From CAVSXS01 sp963767715 (GTDB taxonomy: Bacteria > Chloroflexota > Ktedonobacteria > Ktedonobacterales > Ktedonobacteraceae), in assembly GCA_963767715.1 (NCBI GenBank), contig CAVYFA010000016.1, positions 434,001 through 498,000 on the forward strand: 64,000 bases of DNA. Direction: 5' to 3'. Positions 1-9,291 of the stretch are shown here, piece by piece; positions within the stretch are counted from its first letter, which is position 1, and every line of letters starts with the position of its first letter. The translations under genes and the position numbers were made by a program. The notes beneath the pieces were generated by a model. That model was not told the origin of the DNA and searched no databases. It saw only the letters and a list, made by a program, of their open reading frames with translations.

Positions 1-2
1 AT

Positions 3-461
3 CGATATGGCAGCTTTGAAGCCGTCGAGCGCACATTGCGCGAAGTGCAACCGAGCAACCATGCGTTGATCCTCCCCGGCTATCGTCGTGAGGGCGAACC
101 GATCATGCTGACCGAATTTGGCGGCCTCAATTTTCACCCGAATGAAGCGGGGCCGACATTTGGTTATGGCCCGGTGGGAGATAAGGAGACGTTCCTTGCA
201 AAGTACAAAGAGCTTATTGATGCCATTGTGAGCAGCCCGGCCATCGCGGGTTTCTGCTATACCCAGTTGACCGATGTAGAACAGGAGACGAACGGGCTGC
301 TGACCGAATACCGGGAGCCGAAGTTGGATCCAGAAATCGTTCGAGAAATCACCACCCAGGTCTCAGCCGCCGTTCCCGGCGATGTCATCACCAAATTGCT
401 ACAGTCGCAGGGCGTCACCTCATTTACAAGCGCCGGCTCGAAAACGAAATCCGGGTCATAG
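3..461 (+). CDS. Glycoside hydrolase family 2, C-terminal part (cut by window edge)
   Basis: The frame is open from the first bases, so the gene begins upstream of the window. The visible 152 residues match the end of the (beta/alpha)8 catalytic barrel of GH2 enzymes (beta-galactosidase/glucuronidase-like): LTEFGG, where the Glu fits the catalytic nucleophile strand, then GFCYTQLTDVEQETNGLL, a phrase typical of GH2 proteins of unassigned substrate. About 45 residues follow, ending in a polar tail. The family breaks beta-linked sugars; the substrate cannot be told from this fragment. The next gene (UDP-galactopyranose mutase) converges on it, 43 bases away. Confidence 0.85.
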   Translation, partial: RYGSFEAVERTLREVQPSNHALILPGYRREGEPIMLTEFGGLNFHPNEAGPTFGYGPVGDKETFLAKYKELIDAIVSSPAIAGFCYTQLTDVEQETNGLLTEYREPKLDPEIVREITTQVSAAVPGDVITKLLQSQGVTSFTSAGSKTKSGS

Positions 462-504
462 TCTAGAGATAACCCGCCTGAAAAAATCGATCAAAGCGTC
501 AGCC

Positions 505-1662
505 TCAACGAGCTAACGAGAGAGAGACGTCGCGGTTGTGATCTTGTCCCGCTTCCTCGCCCCTTTGGGAAGCGGCTGCGATGCGCTTGAAGAGCGTCAG
601 CGCCTGGGCGACAACCTGGTCCATATTGTAGTATTTGTAGGTCGCCAGCCGCCCAACAAAAAGGACGTTCTGCGTGGCATCCGCCAGTGTTTTATACTGC
701 TTGTACAGTTCGGCATTTTCTGGACGGGGGACGGGATAATACGGGTCGCCTTCTCCGCGCGGGTATTCATAGACCACGCTCGTCTTCGGATGCTCCTGCC
801 CCGTCAGGTACTTGAACTCGGTGACGCGCGTATACTCGTACTCGTTCGGGTAATTCACGACGGCTGCCGGTTGATAGATCGGCATGTTGAAGGTCTTGAA
901 TTCAAAATCCAGCGAACGATAGGGCAGTTTGCCGTAGCAGTAATCGAAATACTCATCGATCGGCCCGCTATAGATCAGCTCGCGGTAAGGAACTAGCTGC
1001 TCGACTTCGCGAAATTCGGTGTTTAAGAGCACTTTGATGTTGGGATGATCGAGCATCTTCTCGAACATGCGCGTGTAGCCATGCAGCGGCATCACCTGGT
1101 ACTTGTCCGTGAAATAGCGATCATCCCGGTTGATCCTGGTCGGCACCCTGGCGGTCACGGAGGAGTCTAATTCTGAGGGATCGAGACCCCACTGCTTGCG
1201 CGTGTAATTGCGAAAGAATTTCTCGTACAACTCGCGCCCGACCTTACTCACGATGACGTCCTCGGAGGTCCGAATCCGCTCCCGCGCTTCGGCCACCGAC
1301 TCAAAGTATTCTTTGAGTTCAAACGAGGTCATGTTCGTGCCATACAGCATGTTGATCGTGTTAAGGTTGATCGGCAGGGGCACGAGTTGCCCATCCACGC
1401 TTGCGAGCACCTTGTGCTGGTAGGGTCGCCACTCGGTAAACTGAGAGAGGTACTCGATCACCTCGAGCGAATTGGTGTGGAAAATGTGCGGACCGTACTT
1501 ATGTATCAGGACCCCTTCATCGTCGTAGTGGTCGTAGGCATTCCCGCCGAAATGGTTCCGCTTGTCGATCAACAGGACGCGCTGCTTCATCTGGGTCGCC
1601 AGCCGTTCGGCCAGAACGCTTCCCGCAAAACCGGCTCCGACGATGAGATAGTCAAATGACAT
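505..1662 (-). CDS. glf: UDP-galactopyranose mutase
   Basis: Interconverts UDP-galactopyranose and UDP-galactofuranose, supplying galactofuranose for surface glycans; cytoplasmic flavoenzyme needing reduced FAD. The protein opens with the dinucleotide-binding motif YLIVGAGFAGSVLAE, followed by IDKRNHFGGNAYD, and carries the family signatures YGPHIFHTN, FFRNYTRKQWG, PLHGYTRMFEKM and the C-terminal GRLATYKYYNMDQVV. Length (385 aa) is normal. I chose the ATG at 1662 because the Rossmann strand begins two residues later; an in-frame ATG at 1692 would add ten residues not usual in the family. It stands alone on the minus strand, divergent from the TPR gene, but serves the same surface-sugar chemistry as the 23-42 kb region. 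Confidence 0.95.
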   Translation of the reverse strand: MSFDYLIVGAGFAGSVLAERLATQMKQRVLLIDKRNHFGGNAYDHYDDEGVLIHKYGPHIFHTNSLEVIEYLSQFTEWRPYQHKVLASVDGQLVPLPINLNTINMLYGTNMTSFELKEYFESVAEARERIRTSEDVIVSKVGRELYEKFFRNYTRKQWGLDPSELDSSVTARVPTRINRDDRYFTDKYQVMPLHGYTRMFEKMLDHPNIKVLLNTEFREVEQLVPYRELIYSGPIDEYFDYCYGKLPYRSLDFEFKTFNMPIYQPAAVVNYPNEYEYTRVTEFKYLTGQEHPKTSVVYEYPRGEGDPYYPVPRPENAELYKQYKTLADATQNVLFVGRLATYKYYNMDQVVAQALTLFKRIAAASQRGEEAGQDHNRDVSLSLAR

Positions 1663-1977
1663 ATGGAACTGTATCCCTATCCTTCCTGACATCTACCGTA
1701 ACACGGTGAAATCTGTTCGACTATACTACTACAGCCTTATATTAAGCCACGAATTATGCTACTTTGGCAAGCAAGCAAGCGTACACAGTTTGAATACCAC
1801 TAGTATACACGGATAAGCCGTGAAATAAGTTGGGGCATGGAATGTGAGAGCCTGGGCCGCTGGAGCGCCTCGCACTTGTGAAATATGCCGAAAAGGAGTA
1901 AAATGCGCGTGTCAATAGCAGACAGCTATTCACGAATGTACGTAATTCCGAGTATAAGGGATTTTTAAGAGGCGGGT
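1663..1977. other. Divergent intergenic region between glf and TPR gene
   Basis: 315 bases without a gene. It holds the upstream regions of two divergent genes. A plausible housekeeping promoter for the TPR gene is listed separately at 1876-1904. On the glf side there is only a weak -10-like TATAGT near 1720, with no convincing -35. No RNA gene or repeat seen. Confidence 0.5.
1876..1904 (+). promoter_or_regulatory. Putative sigma70-type promoter of the TPR gene
   Basis: TTGTGA (1876-1881), 17-base spacer, TAAAAT (1899-1904). Predicted start near 1911, about 67 bases before the ATG at 1978, which is preceded by a GAGG-type ribosome-binding site. Confidence 0.45.
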
Positions 1978-4437
1978 ATGGCAAAGAAGAAGAAGCCAGC
2001 ATTATCTACTTCACAGGCGGATACAGCTCAGGCACACGATATACTAGAACGTTATCATCAGGCTGCATCTCTTCTCAGAAAAACCACCTCGCGCAAGCAG
2101 GCGGAAGAAGCTCTGGGGGAGATAAATGGACTGCCGGAAGCCGCGCAGGTGGCTCTGGCGAAAGCACTGGCCAGGGAACAGCATACCGACGCGGCCGATT
2201 TACTGGTGGCGATCAATGAACTTGGCTCGCAAAAGAATGCGCGCAAAGAAGCAAAACGATCCCTGATCCAGTTGGAAGGCCGGCGTATCTACCCCAACTG
2301 GAAACCGCCGCTTGAAGAGCGAAGCCTTTCGACCGTCCCCACCTCTACGCCACTTCGCCGCTTCTGGAAGGGCTTGATCTCCGATACGATGGATACTGGC
2401 CGGGTACAGCTCGCCCTTGCCTGGGAGCAGGGTACTGGATACAGGCGCGTGCTGGCTTTCATTTTCGTGCTGGATTTCATAAGTGGAGGAGTCGAAGGAT
2501 TCGTCATGATGCATGACGAACGGAAGGATGACTTTGAAGCAACCGCGGCTAGCGTAGCGAAGTCGATTGGCTCACCCTTTCTGGACTGCTCCCTGGTACG
2601 TGGCCGCAGCCTGCTTAAAAAAGCCCTTGAGATCAACGAGCAGTCCGGCACGAAACTGCCCCCCGACTATCGCCGCAACCTGCCTCTGATCAGGCAACTG
2701 GTGCTGGAAGCCCCTGGAGTTGAGGACGAGGATATAGATCTGGATTTCCTCGACGAGGATGAGCTCGACGAAGGCCCCGACCTGACCGGCTTAGAACCCA
2801 AAGAGGTAGTTACCAACTTCGTCGGATACTGGTCCACCGACGACTACGATATTGCTTATCGCCTGCTGGCTAGCGACAGCCCGCTGCGCGAAGGGCTTAC
2901 AGAAGAGGAGTGGGAAGACCGGCGCATTACATGGTCAGAAGTGAATGATCCAGGCGAGCTACTGCCCGATTTCGTTGATGAGCGCGAAACGCCCAGGTCA
3001 AAGCTATGGCTGCCCGGTGGGAGAAGTGACAGTAGCACGAAAGTTATCGAAGCAGGCTGGTCCATCGAGCTCGATCGAACGCCTCTCGATGAAGAGCAAG
3101 AGGAAGACGCGCCTGCTGATGAGGAGTCGGAGGAACCGGCCGCCAACAATGAGCCGCGAGGGCTGATCGTTGACGCGGAACCGCCCAGGGAAGCTGCAGG
3201 TGAAACGCTGCCTGAGATACCAACAGCCTCCTCCGTCTACCAGGAAACGGGACGGCACTGGTTCTGGGCCACCTATACTCTCGTGAAAGATCAGGACGAG
3301 TGGCGCATCCAGAGCATAGCCGATGAAGTCGCACGGGTTCGTGAGCTTTCGACAATGGATTTGCTGGCAAAGGTCGAGGAGAGTAATCAACAACTTGATA
3401 AGTTAATGCGTAAATTTCCCAACATCGGGAAAAGGCCACTCCCAGATAAGGAGAGGGTTGCCTTATACACCAGCTTGATGTTAGGGCTTACCCACCTGAG
3501 CTACTATTTTGATGCGCTTATCGCCCGAGACGCGGCAGTTGATATTCAGCTTCTTCAGGATGTCGCGATCATGCTGATGACGCTCGGCAAACGTGAGCGG
3601 GCTTTGTACTATATGGAGTACATCGCGCAGCATTCTGAAGAACGGCGCCTCGAACTCTTGGGGAGCATGGCCGATGCTCGCCGCATGCTCGCAGAGGAAT
3701 TTGACGAGAAGGAGTACGAGGAAAGAGCCGAGCGCTTCCGTGAGAGGGCCGAGCAAGAGCTGAAGGAAGTGCTGTCTCATCGAGACGATGCACTGACGCA
3801 TATGACGCTGGTTGAGCTTTATCTGGACAGCCACCGTCTCGACGAGGCCGAGGAACATCTGCTGCTGGCGAAGAGCATGACGAGCGCTCCCGCTGATCAG
3901 GCGCACATCGAGATGCACCTCGGCCAGATTGCGGAGGAGCGCGAATTATTCGAGGAGGCCGTGGGCCACTACCAGCGCGTCGCCGATATTCAACCCAACC
4001 TGGCTTCCTCCTGGATCAACCTGGCGAAAGCCTATGCCGGCCTGAATAACCTGCAAACGGCGGAGAACCATTTCAGGCATGCAATTGATCTTGATCCGGC
4101 AAATATTGACTCGTATTATGATATGAGTGATATGTTTGAGAAATCTGGACAACCCGAGAGGGCCGTCGAGATTTTAGAAGAGGGACTGGATAAGAATCCT
4201 GACTCCGTCGACCTTACTCTCTCTCTAGCCGCGCTATACATCGAACGCGAAGACTATGAGCAGGCTGAAATCTTCGTGGAGCGGTTAGCGCAGCTCGACC
4301 CGGATTACGAAGCGCTCCCCGTTCTTCGCGGATTGCTTACATTTTTGCGGACGGCTCCTAAACCGGGCAGCGGGAAAACCAGCTTGCCGAAACTGGAACT
4401 GCCTAAACTGCTCGGGCAGCCTAAGAAGAGGCACTGA
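1978..4437 (+). CDS. Large TPR-repeat protein of unknown function
   Basis: 819 residues, no signal peptide or membrane segment, lysine-rich start (MAKKKKPA). Residues 1-260 are helical and of unknown family. Around 255-280 lies a strongly acidic stretch (EDEDIDLDFLDEDELDEG). Residues about 285-470 look like a small alpha/beta NTF2- or SnoaL-like unit (VVTNFVGYWSTDDYDIAYRLL, later FWATYTLVKDQDEWRIQSI), interrupted by another acidic/proline-rich insert. From about 490 to 795 there is a run of tetratricopeptide repeats, clear in the last five (for example SSWINLAKAYAGLNNLQTAE). TPRs bind proteins, so a scaffold or adaptor role is likely, but no partner can be named. Its 3' end overlaps the convergent FAD oxidoreductase gene by 17 bases. 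Confidence 0.8.
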   Translation: MAKKKKPALSTSQADTAQAHDILERYHQAASLLRKTTSRKQAEEALGEINGLPEAAQVALAKALAREQHTDAADLLVAINELGSQKNARKEAKRSLIQLEGRRIYPNWKPPLEERSLSTVPTSTPLRRFWKGLISDTMDTGRVQLALAWEQGTGYRRVLAFIFVLDFISGGVEGFVMMHDERKDDFEATAASVAKSIGSPFLDCSLVRGRSLLKKALEINEQSGTKLPPDYRRNLPLIRQLVLEAPGVEDEDIDLDFLDEDELDEGPDLTGLEPKEVVTNFVGYWSTDDYDIAYRLLASDSPLREGLTEEEWEDRRITWSEVNDPGELLPDFVDERETPRSKLWLPGGRSDSSTKVIEAGWSIELDRTPLDEEQEEDAPADEESEEPAANNEPRGLIVDAEPPREAAGETLPEIPTASSVYQETGRHWFWATYTLVKDQDEWRIQSIADEVARVRELSTMDLLAKVEESNQQLDKLMRKFPNIGKRPLPDKERVALYTSLMLGLTHLSYYFDALIARDAAVDIQLLQDVAIMLMTLGKRERALYYMEYIAQHSEERRLELLGSMADARRMLAEEFDEKEYEERAERFRERAEQELKEVLSHRDDALTHMTLVELYLDSHRLDEAEEHLLLAKSMTSAPADQAHIEMHLGQIAEERELFEEAVGHYQRVADIQPNLASSWINLAKAYAGLNNLQTAENHFRHAIDLDPANIDSYYDMSDMFEKSGQPERAVEILEEGLDKNPDSVDLTLSLAALYIEREDYEQAEIFVERLAQLDPDYEALPVLRGLLTFLRTAPKPGSGKTSLPKLELPKLLGQPKKRH

Positions 4438-5869
4438 ACACCTCTTTCAGCGCTGCCCGCGCTGCGAAGTACCCGCATAGCCCATGCACGGCGCCTCCGG
4501 GCGGTGTAGACGATGAGCAGAGATATAGCCCTTTGACGGGAGTAGCGTATGGGTTTACCTGGATAGTGGGGCGCGTGAACAATTGCCAGAGGTCCTGCAC
4601 GCCGCCGTTGATGTCACCACCGATATAGTTGGCGTTATAATCATGCAACTGCGTGGCAGTAAAGCTATGCCGCGCCAGGATGCGATCGCGAAAGCCGGGG
4701 GCGAAGCGCTCTATCTGCGTCTCGATGCGCTCCGTCATGTCGAACGTTGAGCCAGCAGGCACATGGCAGTATGTCCAGGCGGTGTGTTTGCCCGCGGGTG
4801 CGCGCGTTGGATCGAACAGGCTCTGCTGGGCCAGCAGCACAAAAGGCCGCTCGGGATGCTCGCCGTGCCAGATGGCAGCCTCGGAGGCCGCGATCTCTGG
4901 CAAGGTCCCTCCGACATGCACCGTCCCGGCACGGCTGCATTCCGCCGCTTTCCAGGGGATAGGGCCGTCCAGGGCCAGGTCGAGCTTGAAGACTCCGGGG
5001 CCATAGCGATACTTCTGCAAGCGATGCTGGTAGCCGGATGGCAGGCGTGCCGCCGCGATACGCAGCAGTTGCCTTGGCGTTACGTCACATAGCACCACGC
5101 GCGAGTCAGGCAGCATCTCCAGCGCTTTGATCTCCATGCCCGTCACGATTTCACCACCCAACGCACGCAGGTAGGCTGCCATTGCGTTAACGATATGCTG
5201 CGAACCACCCTTTGGTATGGGCCAGCCGACGACGTGACCCAGCATGCTCAGCACCAGCCCTGGCGCCGCGCTGGGTGGTTGATCCAACGGTAGCATCCAA
5301 TGAGCGCTCGAACCCGCGAACATGGCACGCGTGCGAGCTTCGCGAAAAAGATGCTTCGCCAGGCCGCTCGCGGAACGAATAGCCTTCAGGCCAAAGTTTG
5401 CCAGCGAGAAAGGGTGCCTTACCAGGGGCAAGATGCGCAGTGGACCAAAAAAGGCGTCGATGATGGTCTCCCAATCTTCGGCAAGCGGCTCCATCACCCG
5501 CCGGTACGATGCTGCATCGCTTCCAAGCCCGGCTGCTGTCTCCTCGATGGAGCGCTCGAGCATGGCCACCGAGCCGTCGTCCATTGGGTGGGCCAGCGGC
5601 GCTGACGGATGAATCCATTCCAGCCCATACTGCTCAAGCGGCAATGTGCGGAAAAATGGCGAAGCCACGCCGAGCGGGTGAATTGCCGAACAGACGTCAT
5701 GCACGAAGCCAGGTAGCGTCAGTTCCATCGAACGCGATCCGCCGCCGATGGTCTCTTTGGCCTCGAACACGATTACGGAGTGACCCGCTCTCGCCAGGGT
5801 TATGGCGGCTGCCAGGCCATTTGGCCCGGCGCCGATGACGACTGCATCATACTTGTACGATTTTGACAT
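4421..5869 (-). CDS. NAD(P)/FAD-dependent oxidoreductase, phytoene desaturase-like
   Basis: 482-residue flavoprotein of the amine oxidase/phytoene dehydrogenase superfamily. The N-terminus has the FAD-binding GxGxxG form VVIGAGPNGLAAAITLARAG and the glutamate that holds ribose (VIVFEAKE), then IGGGSRSMELTLPGF. The C-terminal FAD-site signature is GLYLCSSSTPPGGAVHGLCGY. The PNGLAAA variant and GGSRSMELT are typical of the PYROXD2-like subgroup rather than of true carotenoid desaturases, and no phytoene synthase is nearby, so the substrate is open. Probably the last gene of the minus-strand block 9238-4421, although the 51-base gap to the gene before it and a weak ribosome-binding site leave this uncertain. 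Confidence 0.85.
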   Translation of the reverse strand: MSKSYKYDAVVIGAGPNGLAAAITLARAGHSVIVFEAKETIGGGSRSMELTLPGFVHDVCSAIHPLGVASPFFRTLPLEQYGLEWIHPSAPLAHPMDDGSVAMLERSIEETAAGLGSDAASYRRVMEPLAEDWETIIDAFFGPLRILPLVRHPFSLANFGLKAIRSASGLAKHLFREARTRAMFAGSSAHWMLPLDQPPSAAPGLVLSMLGHVVGWPIPKGGSQHIVNAMAAYLRALGGEIVTGMEIKALEMLPDSRVVLCDVTPRQLLRIAAARLPSGYQHRLQKYRYGPGVFKLDLALDGPIPWKAAECSRAGTVHVGGTLPEIAASEAAIWHGEHPERPFVLLAQQSLFDPTRAPAGKHTAWTYCHVPAGSTFDMTERIETQIERFAPGFRDRILARHSFTATQLHDYNANYIGGDINGGVQDLWQLFTRPTIQVNPYATPVKGLYLCSSSTPPGGAVHGLCGYFAARAALKEVFSASS

Positions 5870-5920
5870 TCCCGCTCGGTTTCTTCATAGAAACGCTGCG
5901 CATCCCGCCTTGAGAACAGA

Positions 5921-6703
5921 TCACCCCCGGCCTCTACGTATCCACCGCACTGGTGCTGTCACTCTATATATCGTAGTCCGCACAGCCGCGTTATACCAGA
6001 TGTTTTTCGCCTGCGACCATTGCAGGCGTGGGTCTATGCAGACCACCTCTGTTTGCACCTGCGCGTTGACGATGCCAAGTTCAGTGGCCAGGGCATTCAA
6101 TGTTTGCTGCCAGAAGCGATCCTCCTGCCTGTGCCCCCCGAAACGCAAGCCTAGCTCGTAAATGGGGTCATTGGCGCGCATCAACACCTGCGCCTGGACA
6201 ATCACCGTATCGCCCTCAGTATAGGAACTGAAGGTGATCCAGCCCGCAAACACATGCCCCTGCGGTGTCATCAATGTGAAAGATTCTTCGTCTGCATAGA
6301 GCACCAGCACGCCGGTGGAAAGCGCTACCCCGCCTGCCTTGATGCTGAGCAAGGCAACTTCTCCGGGGGCTATTCCGGTCAATGGCCCATAGAACCTGTT
6401 CCCGGCAGGCCAGAAGCGCGGGAAGTTCTCCTTCCACGTTTTGATGACCTGCTTCGCGTCAACTGTTGTGCCCTGCAAGGAAATGCGGTAGGTTTTCTGC
6501 CACATCTTGCCGAACCCTTGCAGCGGCCCGACAACGCGCTTCCCATCGACATTCAGGTTTAACGCGCCGCTCGGCACATTCGATACTTTCAATTCTGAGA
6601 TGGAGCGTGACCAGTAGGAAGCATCGCGCGGTTGTGCGTTTGCTTGAACGGCTTGCTCAGCCTGCTCTGCTTGCCCATCGGTTGGAAGCGGAGATGTAGA
6701 CAT
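5921..6703 (-). CDS. DUF1990/START-like conserved protein
   Basis: 260 residues, soluble. After a Gln/Ala-rich N-terminus the protein has an alpha/beta fold reminiscent of SRPBCC/DUF1990 proteins: alternating strands, a GHVFAGWITFSS segment, then FGGHRQEDRFWQQTLNALA near the C-terminus. No catalytic motif is evident. SRPBCC-fold proteins bind hydrophobic ligands; the ligand here is unknown. Strong ribosome-binding site (AAGGAGGAAGG) upstream of the ATG at 6703, and only 34 bases separate it from the STAS gene ahead, so it belongs to the partner-switching operon. An assignment to DUF1990 is by eye and tentative. Confidence 0.65.
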   Translation of the reverse strand: MSTSPLPTDGQAEQAEQAVQANAQPRDASYWSRSISELKVSNVPSGALNLNVDGKRVVGPLQGFGKMWQKTYRISLQGTTVDAKQVIKTWKENFPRFWPAGNRFYGPLTGIAPGEVALLSIKAGGVALSTGVLVLYADEESFTLMTPQGHVFAGWITFSSYTEGDTVIVQAQVLMRANDPIYELGLRFGGHRQEDRFWQQTLNALATELGIVNAQVQTEVVCIDPRLQWSQAKNIWYNAAVRTTIYRVTAPVRWIRRGRG

Positions 6704-6737
6704 TGTTCCTTCCTCCTTGCGCTAATGGGGCTCGCCC

Positions 6738-7088
6738 CTACATCGCATTGATAGCTTCGGTTTCACTATTGAATATGTGTATGGCATCGCTCAGGCGCGT
6801 CAGCTCGAAGATGTGCTTGTAATGGTCGCTCAGTCCGCAGGCGGACAGGCGCTGTTTCTGTCGATTGACACGAATGAGCAGAGTCACGATCAATCCGATC
6901 CCACTACTATTCATGTACTCTAAACCGGCGAAATTCAGTATGATAATGCGCGTGGTAGGTGTATTTGCCTGGTTATAGGCATCCATCAACACCTGTTCCG
7001 CGAAAGCCGAGACATCTCCGCGGATATCGATCACGCTCGTGGTCTGGCTTACCTGGCGAACATTCATGGCTACGTTAGCTTGGGGCAT
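6738..7088 (-). CDS. STAS-domain anti-sigma factor antagonist (second copy)
   Basis: 116 residues, essentially one STAS domain of the SpoIIAA/RsbV type. In partner switching such proteins, when unphosphorylated, bind a HATPase kinase/anti-sigma factor; phosphorylation of a conserved serine releases it. The phosphosite motif is LEYMNSSGIGL (serine after Asn). It is paralogous to the neighbour at 7171-7551 along its whole length (INAFAEDVL against VSAFAEQVL; CGLSQHYVEIFQITRL against CGLSDHYKHIFELTRL). Good ribosome-binding site GAGGAGG. Part of the operon read from 9238. A short GGGG-CTCG-CCCC hairpin overlaps its stop codon. Confidence 0.9.
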   Translation of the reverse strand: MPQANVAMNVRQVSQTTSVIDIRGDVSAFAEQVLMDAYNQANTPTTRIIILNFAGLEYMNSSGIGLIVTLLIRVNRQKQRLSACGLSDHYKHIFELTRLSDAIHIFNSETEAINAM

Positions 7089-7170
7089 AAAAAGACCTCC
7101 TCTGAGACGTTGTTCAAACGAAAACAGTACGTGTGTAAAATGAAAAGATATGAGCTACAGTATCGCGCCT

Positions 7171-7551
7171 CTATGAGGCCGGTCGCTTGTCGATGATGGC
7201 CGCAGGGTTTTCATTCAACGCGCTGTTTTCATCGGGAAACACGCTCATGAAATCGACCAGGCGCGTAATCTGGAAGATCTCCACGTAATGCTGGCTGAGT
7301 CCACAGGCGAGCAGTCTGCGTTTTGTTTTACGAGCGCGCGCCAGCAAACTGACGATCAGCGCGATGCCGGTACTGTTGATGTAATCCACGTCGCTGAAAT
7401 TGAGCAGGATCACTTCTGACTCCCTGCTCTCTGCCTCTGCATAAGCCGTGTTCAGTACATCCTCCGCAAAAGCATTAATTTCTCCGTGCAGGTCGATAAT
7501 GGCGACGCGCGGCTGATGGCGAACTTGCGCCTCAAGACTTCTGGTTGACAT
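7171..7551 (-). CDS. STAS-domain anti-sigma factor antagonist (first copy)
   Basis: 126 residues, single STAS domain with the phosphorylatable serine in VDYINSTGIAL. Likely substrate of the kinase domain and of the PP2C domain encoded just upstream, whose 3' end it overlaps by 20 bases, which argues for translational coupling. I chose the ATG at 7551 because GGAGG lies six bases ahead; an earlier in-frame start at 7566 has no such site. Presence of two tandem STAS paralogues suggests either two outputs or a hierarchical switch. Confidence 0.9.
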   Translation of the reverse strand: MSTRSLEAQVRHQPRVAIIDLHGEINAFAEDVLNTAYAEAESRESEVILLNFSDVDYINSTGIALIVSLLARARKTKRRLLACGLSQHYVEIFQITRLVDFMSVFPDENSALNENPAAIIDKRPAS

Positions 7552-9238
7552 GCGAGCCTCCTTCACTTTCCAGGTTCATAATCAGTTCAATGGTGTGATG
7601 GGAATCATTACTGGTAATATTCATCTCATCCACCAGGTGTTCTATCAGGAACAGCCCCCACCCTCGTGGCGATTGCATCTCTTCCAGCTTGGCTTCCAGG
7701 TCTGGCATCTGAGCCTTAATCACTGCCGGTCCGTGTCCCTGGTCGGAAATCCGCACCGCTACCGAGGACGCCGAGACCAGCACTTGTACGATAACCGGGG
7801 TATCTGGCTGGTAGTGGTTGCCATGCTCCATTGCGTTCATGGTTGCCTCGGCAACTGCTGTCTTGAGTTCATCCAGTCGTTTCTGTGAAAGATGCAGCCC
7901 CTTGACGGCCTCGGCCACATGCGCCATAGCCTGCCGCTCGTTGCCCGGCTCGCTCGGGATCACCCATTCAGCAAGAGTTTGCCACTGGTTATGGTTCTGA
8001 GTGCTGGCGGCGCCGGCAAAGCTGGCTTCGCCACTTTCCACCGAGTCCTCTGAAATGCTTCCGTTTGTGTTATCGGCCCTGCTGCTCTCTCTCCCCAGCG
8101 TTACCAGCGTTACATCATCCTCTTGTTCCCAATCTGGACCGGTAAACTCCGCAAGTTCGGCCAGCAGGTAGTCAATGGTTGACATGCCGTTTGCTTTCAC
8201 CTCAAGCAGCTTCATCAGGTGCGGAAAGCCGAACATATCGCGCGCCTGGTTGTGTGCCTCCACCAGCCCGTCGCTGTAGAAAAGCACGCTGTCCCCGGGA
8301 GCCAGCACGACTTCTTTTTCCTCGTAGCTCATACCCGGCATCAGTCCTAGCGGCATCCCTGTGGCACGCAATTCTGAAACAACGCCATCATGATACCTGT
8401 AGGGCAGATCGTGACCGGCGTTGGCGTACTCTATCCGCCCGGTCAGCGGGTCAAGAATGGCATACAGGCATGTGACAAACATCTTGGGTGGGATATCGGG
8501 GTGGAGCAGGTCGTTGGTCAGCTCTAGTACCTTCCCCGGCGAGATGGATGTGTGAGCCGTCGAGCGCAGGATGCTGCGAGTCGTCGCCATCACCAGCGCG
8601 GCAGGAACACCCTTGTCGGTCACATCTCCGATCACGATACCCAGTCGGCCATCATCGAAGTACAGGAAGTCATAGAAGTCGCCGCCGACCGCCCTGGCCG
8701 GCTGATAATATCTGGATATATGCCAGCCGCTTAGCTCGGGCTGCTCCTTCGGCAACAGCGTCTGCTGGATCAAACGTGCCACCCGCAGTTCCTGCTCGAT
8801 ACGCTCGCGTTCCAGGTCCTGCGCCTGCTTCTCGCGTACCAGTTGTGCTACGCGCAGGGCCGGAGCCGCCTGCGTTGCCAGGTCATTCAGCAGCGTACGG
8901 TCATCGGTTGAATAATCTTGCTCGCTCATGCGCGGCCCAAGATTGAGCAGCCCGACCAGCTCTCCCTGGCTGACCAGCGGAATAACCACCTGCACGCCTG
9001 TTGCCTTCAGCACCTTGAGTGCTGGCGAATCCAGGTTCAACTTTTCGATCTCAACCGCCCCTGGTGCGCTCAAAAAGTATGCTACAAGCGGATCATTCGG
9101 GGCCATATCGAGCGGCAGCGCCTCGATCTTGCGAGGGCGGGAGACCGCGCCAGGCGTACCCGCTTGCTCTACCGCCTGAACTTCCTTCTTAGTCCGTCCC
9201 GGCCGTATCTGTTGTATGCGTTGTATAAATGTAGCCAT
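7532..9238 (-). CDS. GAF-PP2C(SpoIIE/RsbU)-HATPase phosphatase/kinase fusion
   Basis: 568 residues combining both enzyme activities of a partner-switching system. Residues about 40-135: GAF-like sensory domain (VIPLVSQGELVGLLNLGPR). 138-165: coiled coil ending RLIQQTLLP. 165-375: SpoIIE-type PP2C phosphatase with metal-binding aspartates in VGGDFYDF, IGDVTDKGVPAALVMA and the late GPDWEQEDDVTLV. About 430-560: RsbW/SpoIIAB-like HATPase with N-box EATMNAMEHGN, G1 ISDQGHGP and G2 RGWGLFLIEHLV. The phosphatase would dephosphorylate, and the HATPase would phosphorylate, the two STAS proteins encoded downstream. ATG at 9238 has GGGAG upstream. Its promoter carries a triple GTAACG repeat (9307-9335). 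Confidence 0.92.
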   Translation of the reverse strand: MATFIQRIQQIRPGRTKKEVQAVEQAGTPGAVSRPRKIEALPLDMAPNDPLVAYFLSAPGAVEIEKLNLDSPALKVLKATGVQVVIPLVSQGELVGLLNLGPRMSEQDYSTDDRTLLNDLATQAAPALRVAQLVREKQAQDLERERIEQELRVARLIQQTLLPKEQPELSGWHISRYYQPARAVGGDFYDFLYFDDGRLGIVIGDVTDKGVPAALVMATTRSILRSTAHTSISPGKVLELTNDLLHPDIPPKMFVTCLYAILDPLTGRIEYANAGHDLPYRYHDGVVSELRATGMPLGLMPGMSYEEKEVVLAPGDSVLFYSDGLVEAHNQARDMFGFPHLMKLLEVKANGMSTIDYLLAELAEFTGPDWEQEDDVTLVTLGRESSRADNTNGSISEDSVESGEASFAGAASTQNHNQWQTLAEWVIPSEPGNERQAMAHVAEAVKGLHLSQKRLDELKTAVAEATMNAMEHGNHYQPDTPVIVQVLVSASSVAVRISDQGHGPAVIKAQMPDLEAKLEEMQSPRGWGLFLIEHLVDEMNITSNDSHHTIELIMNLESEGGSHVNQKS

Positions 9239-9252
9239 ATGCGCTCCCTGTA

Positions 9253-9269
9253 TCCCGACGAAATCGGGA
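9253..9269 (-). other. Small hairpin in the 5' leader of the phosphatase/kinase gene
   Basis: TCCCGA (9253-9258), loop of five, TCGGGA (9264-9269): a perfect six-base stem just before the ribosome-binding site of the gene at 9238. It could affect translation or be a fragment of a dispersed palindrome; no known riboswitch is recognised. Confidence 0.3.
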
Positions 9270-9291
9270 GGATTGAACGTCTTCTGATAGT

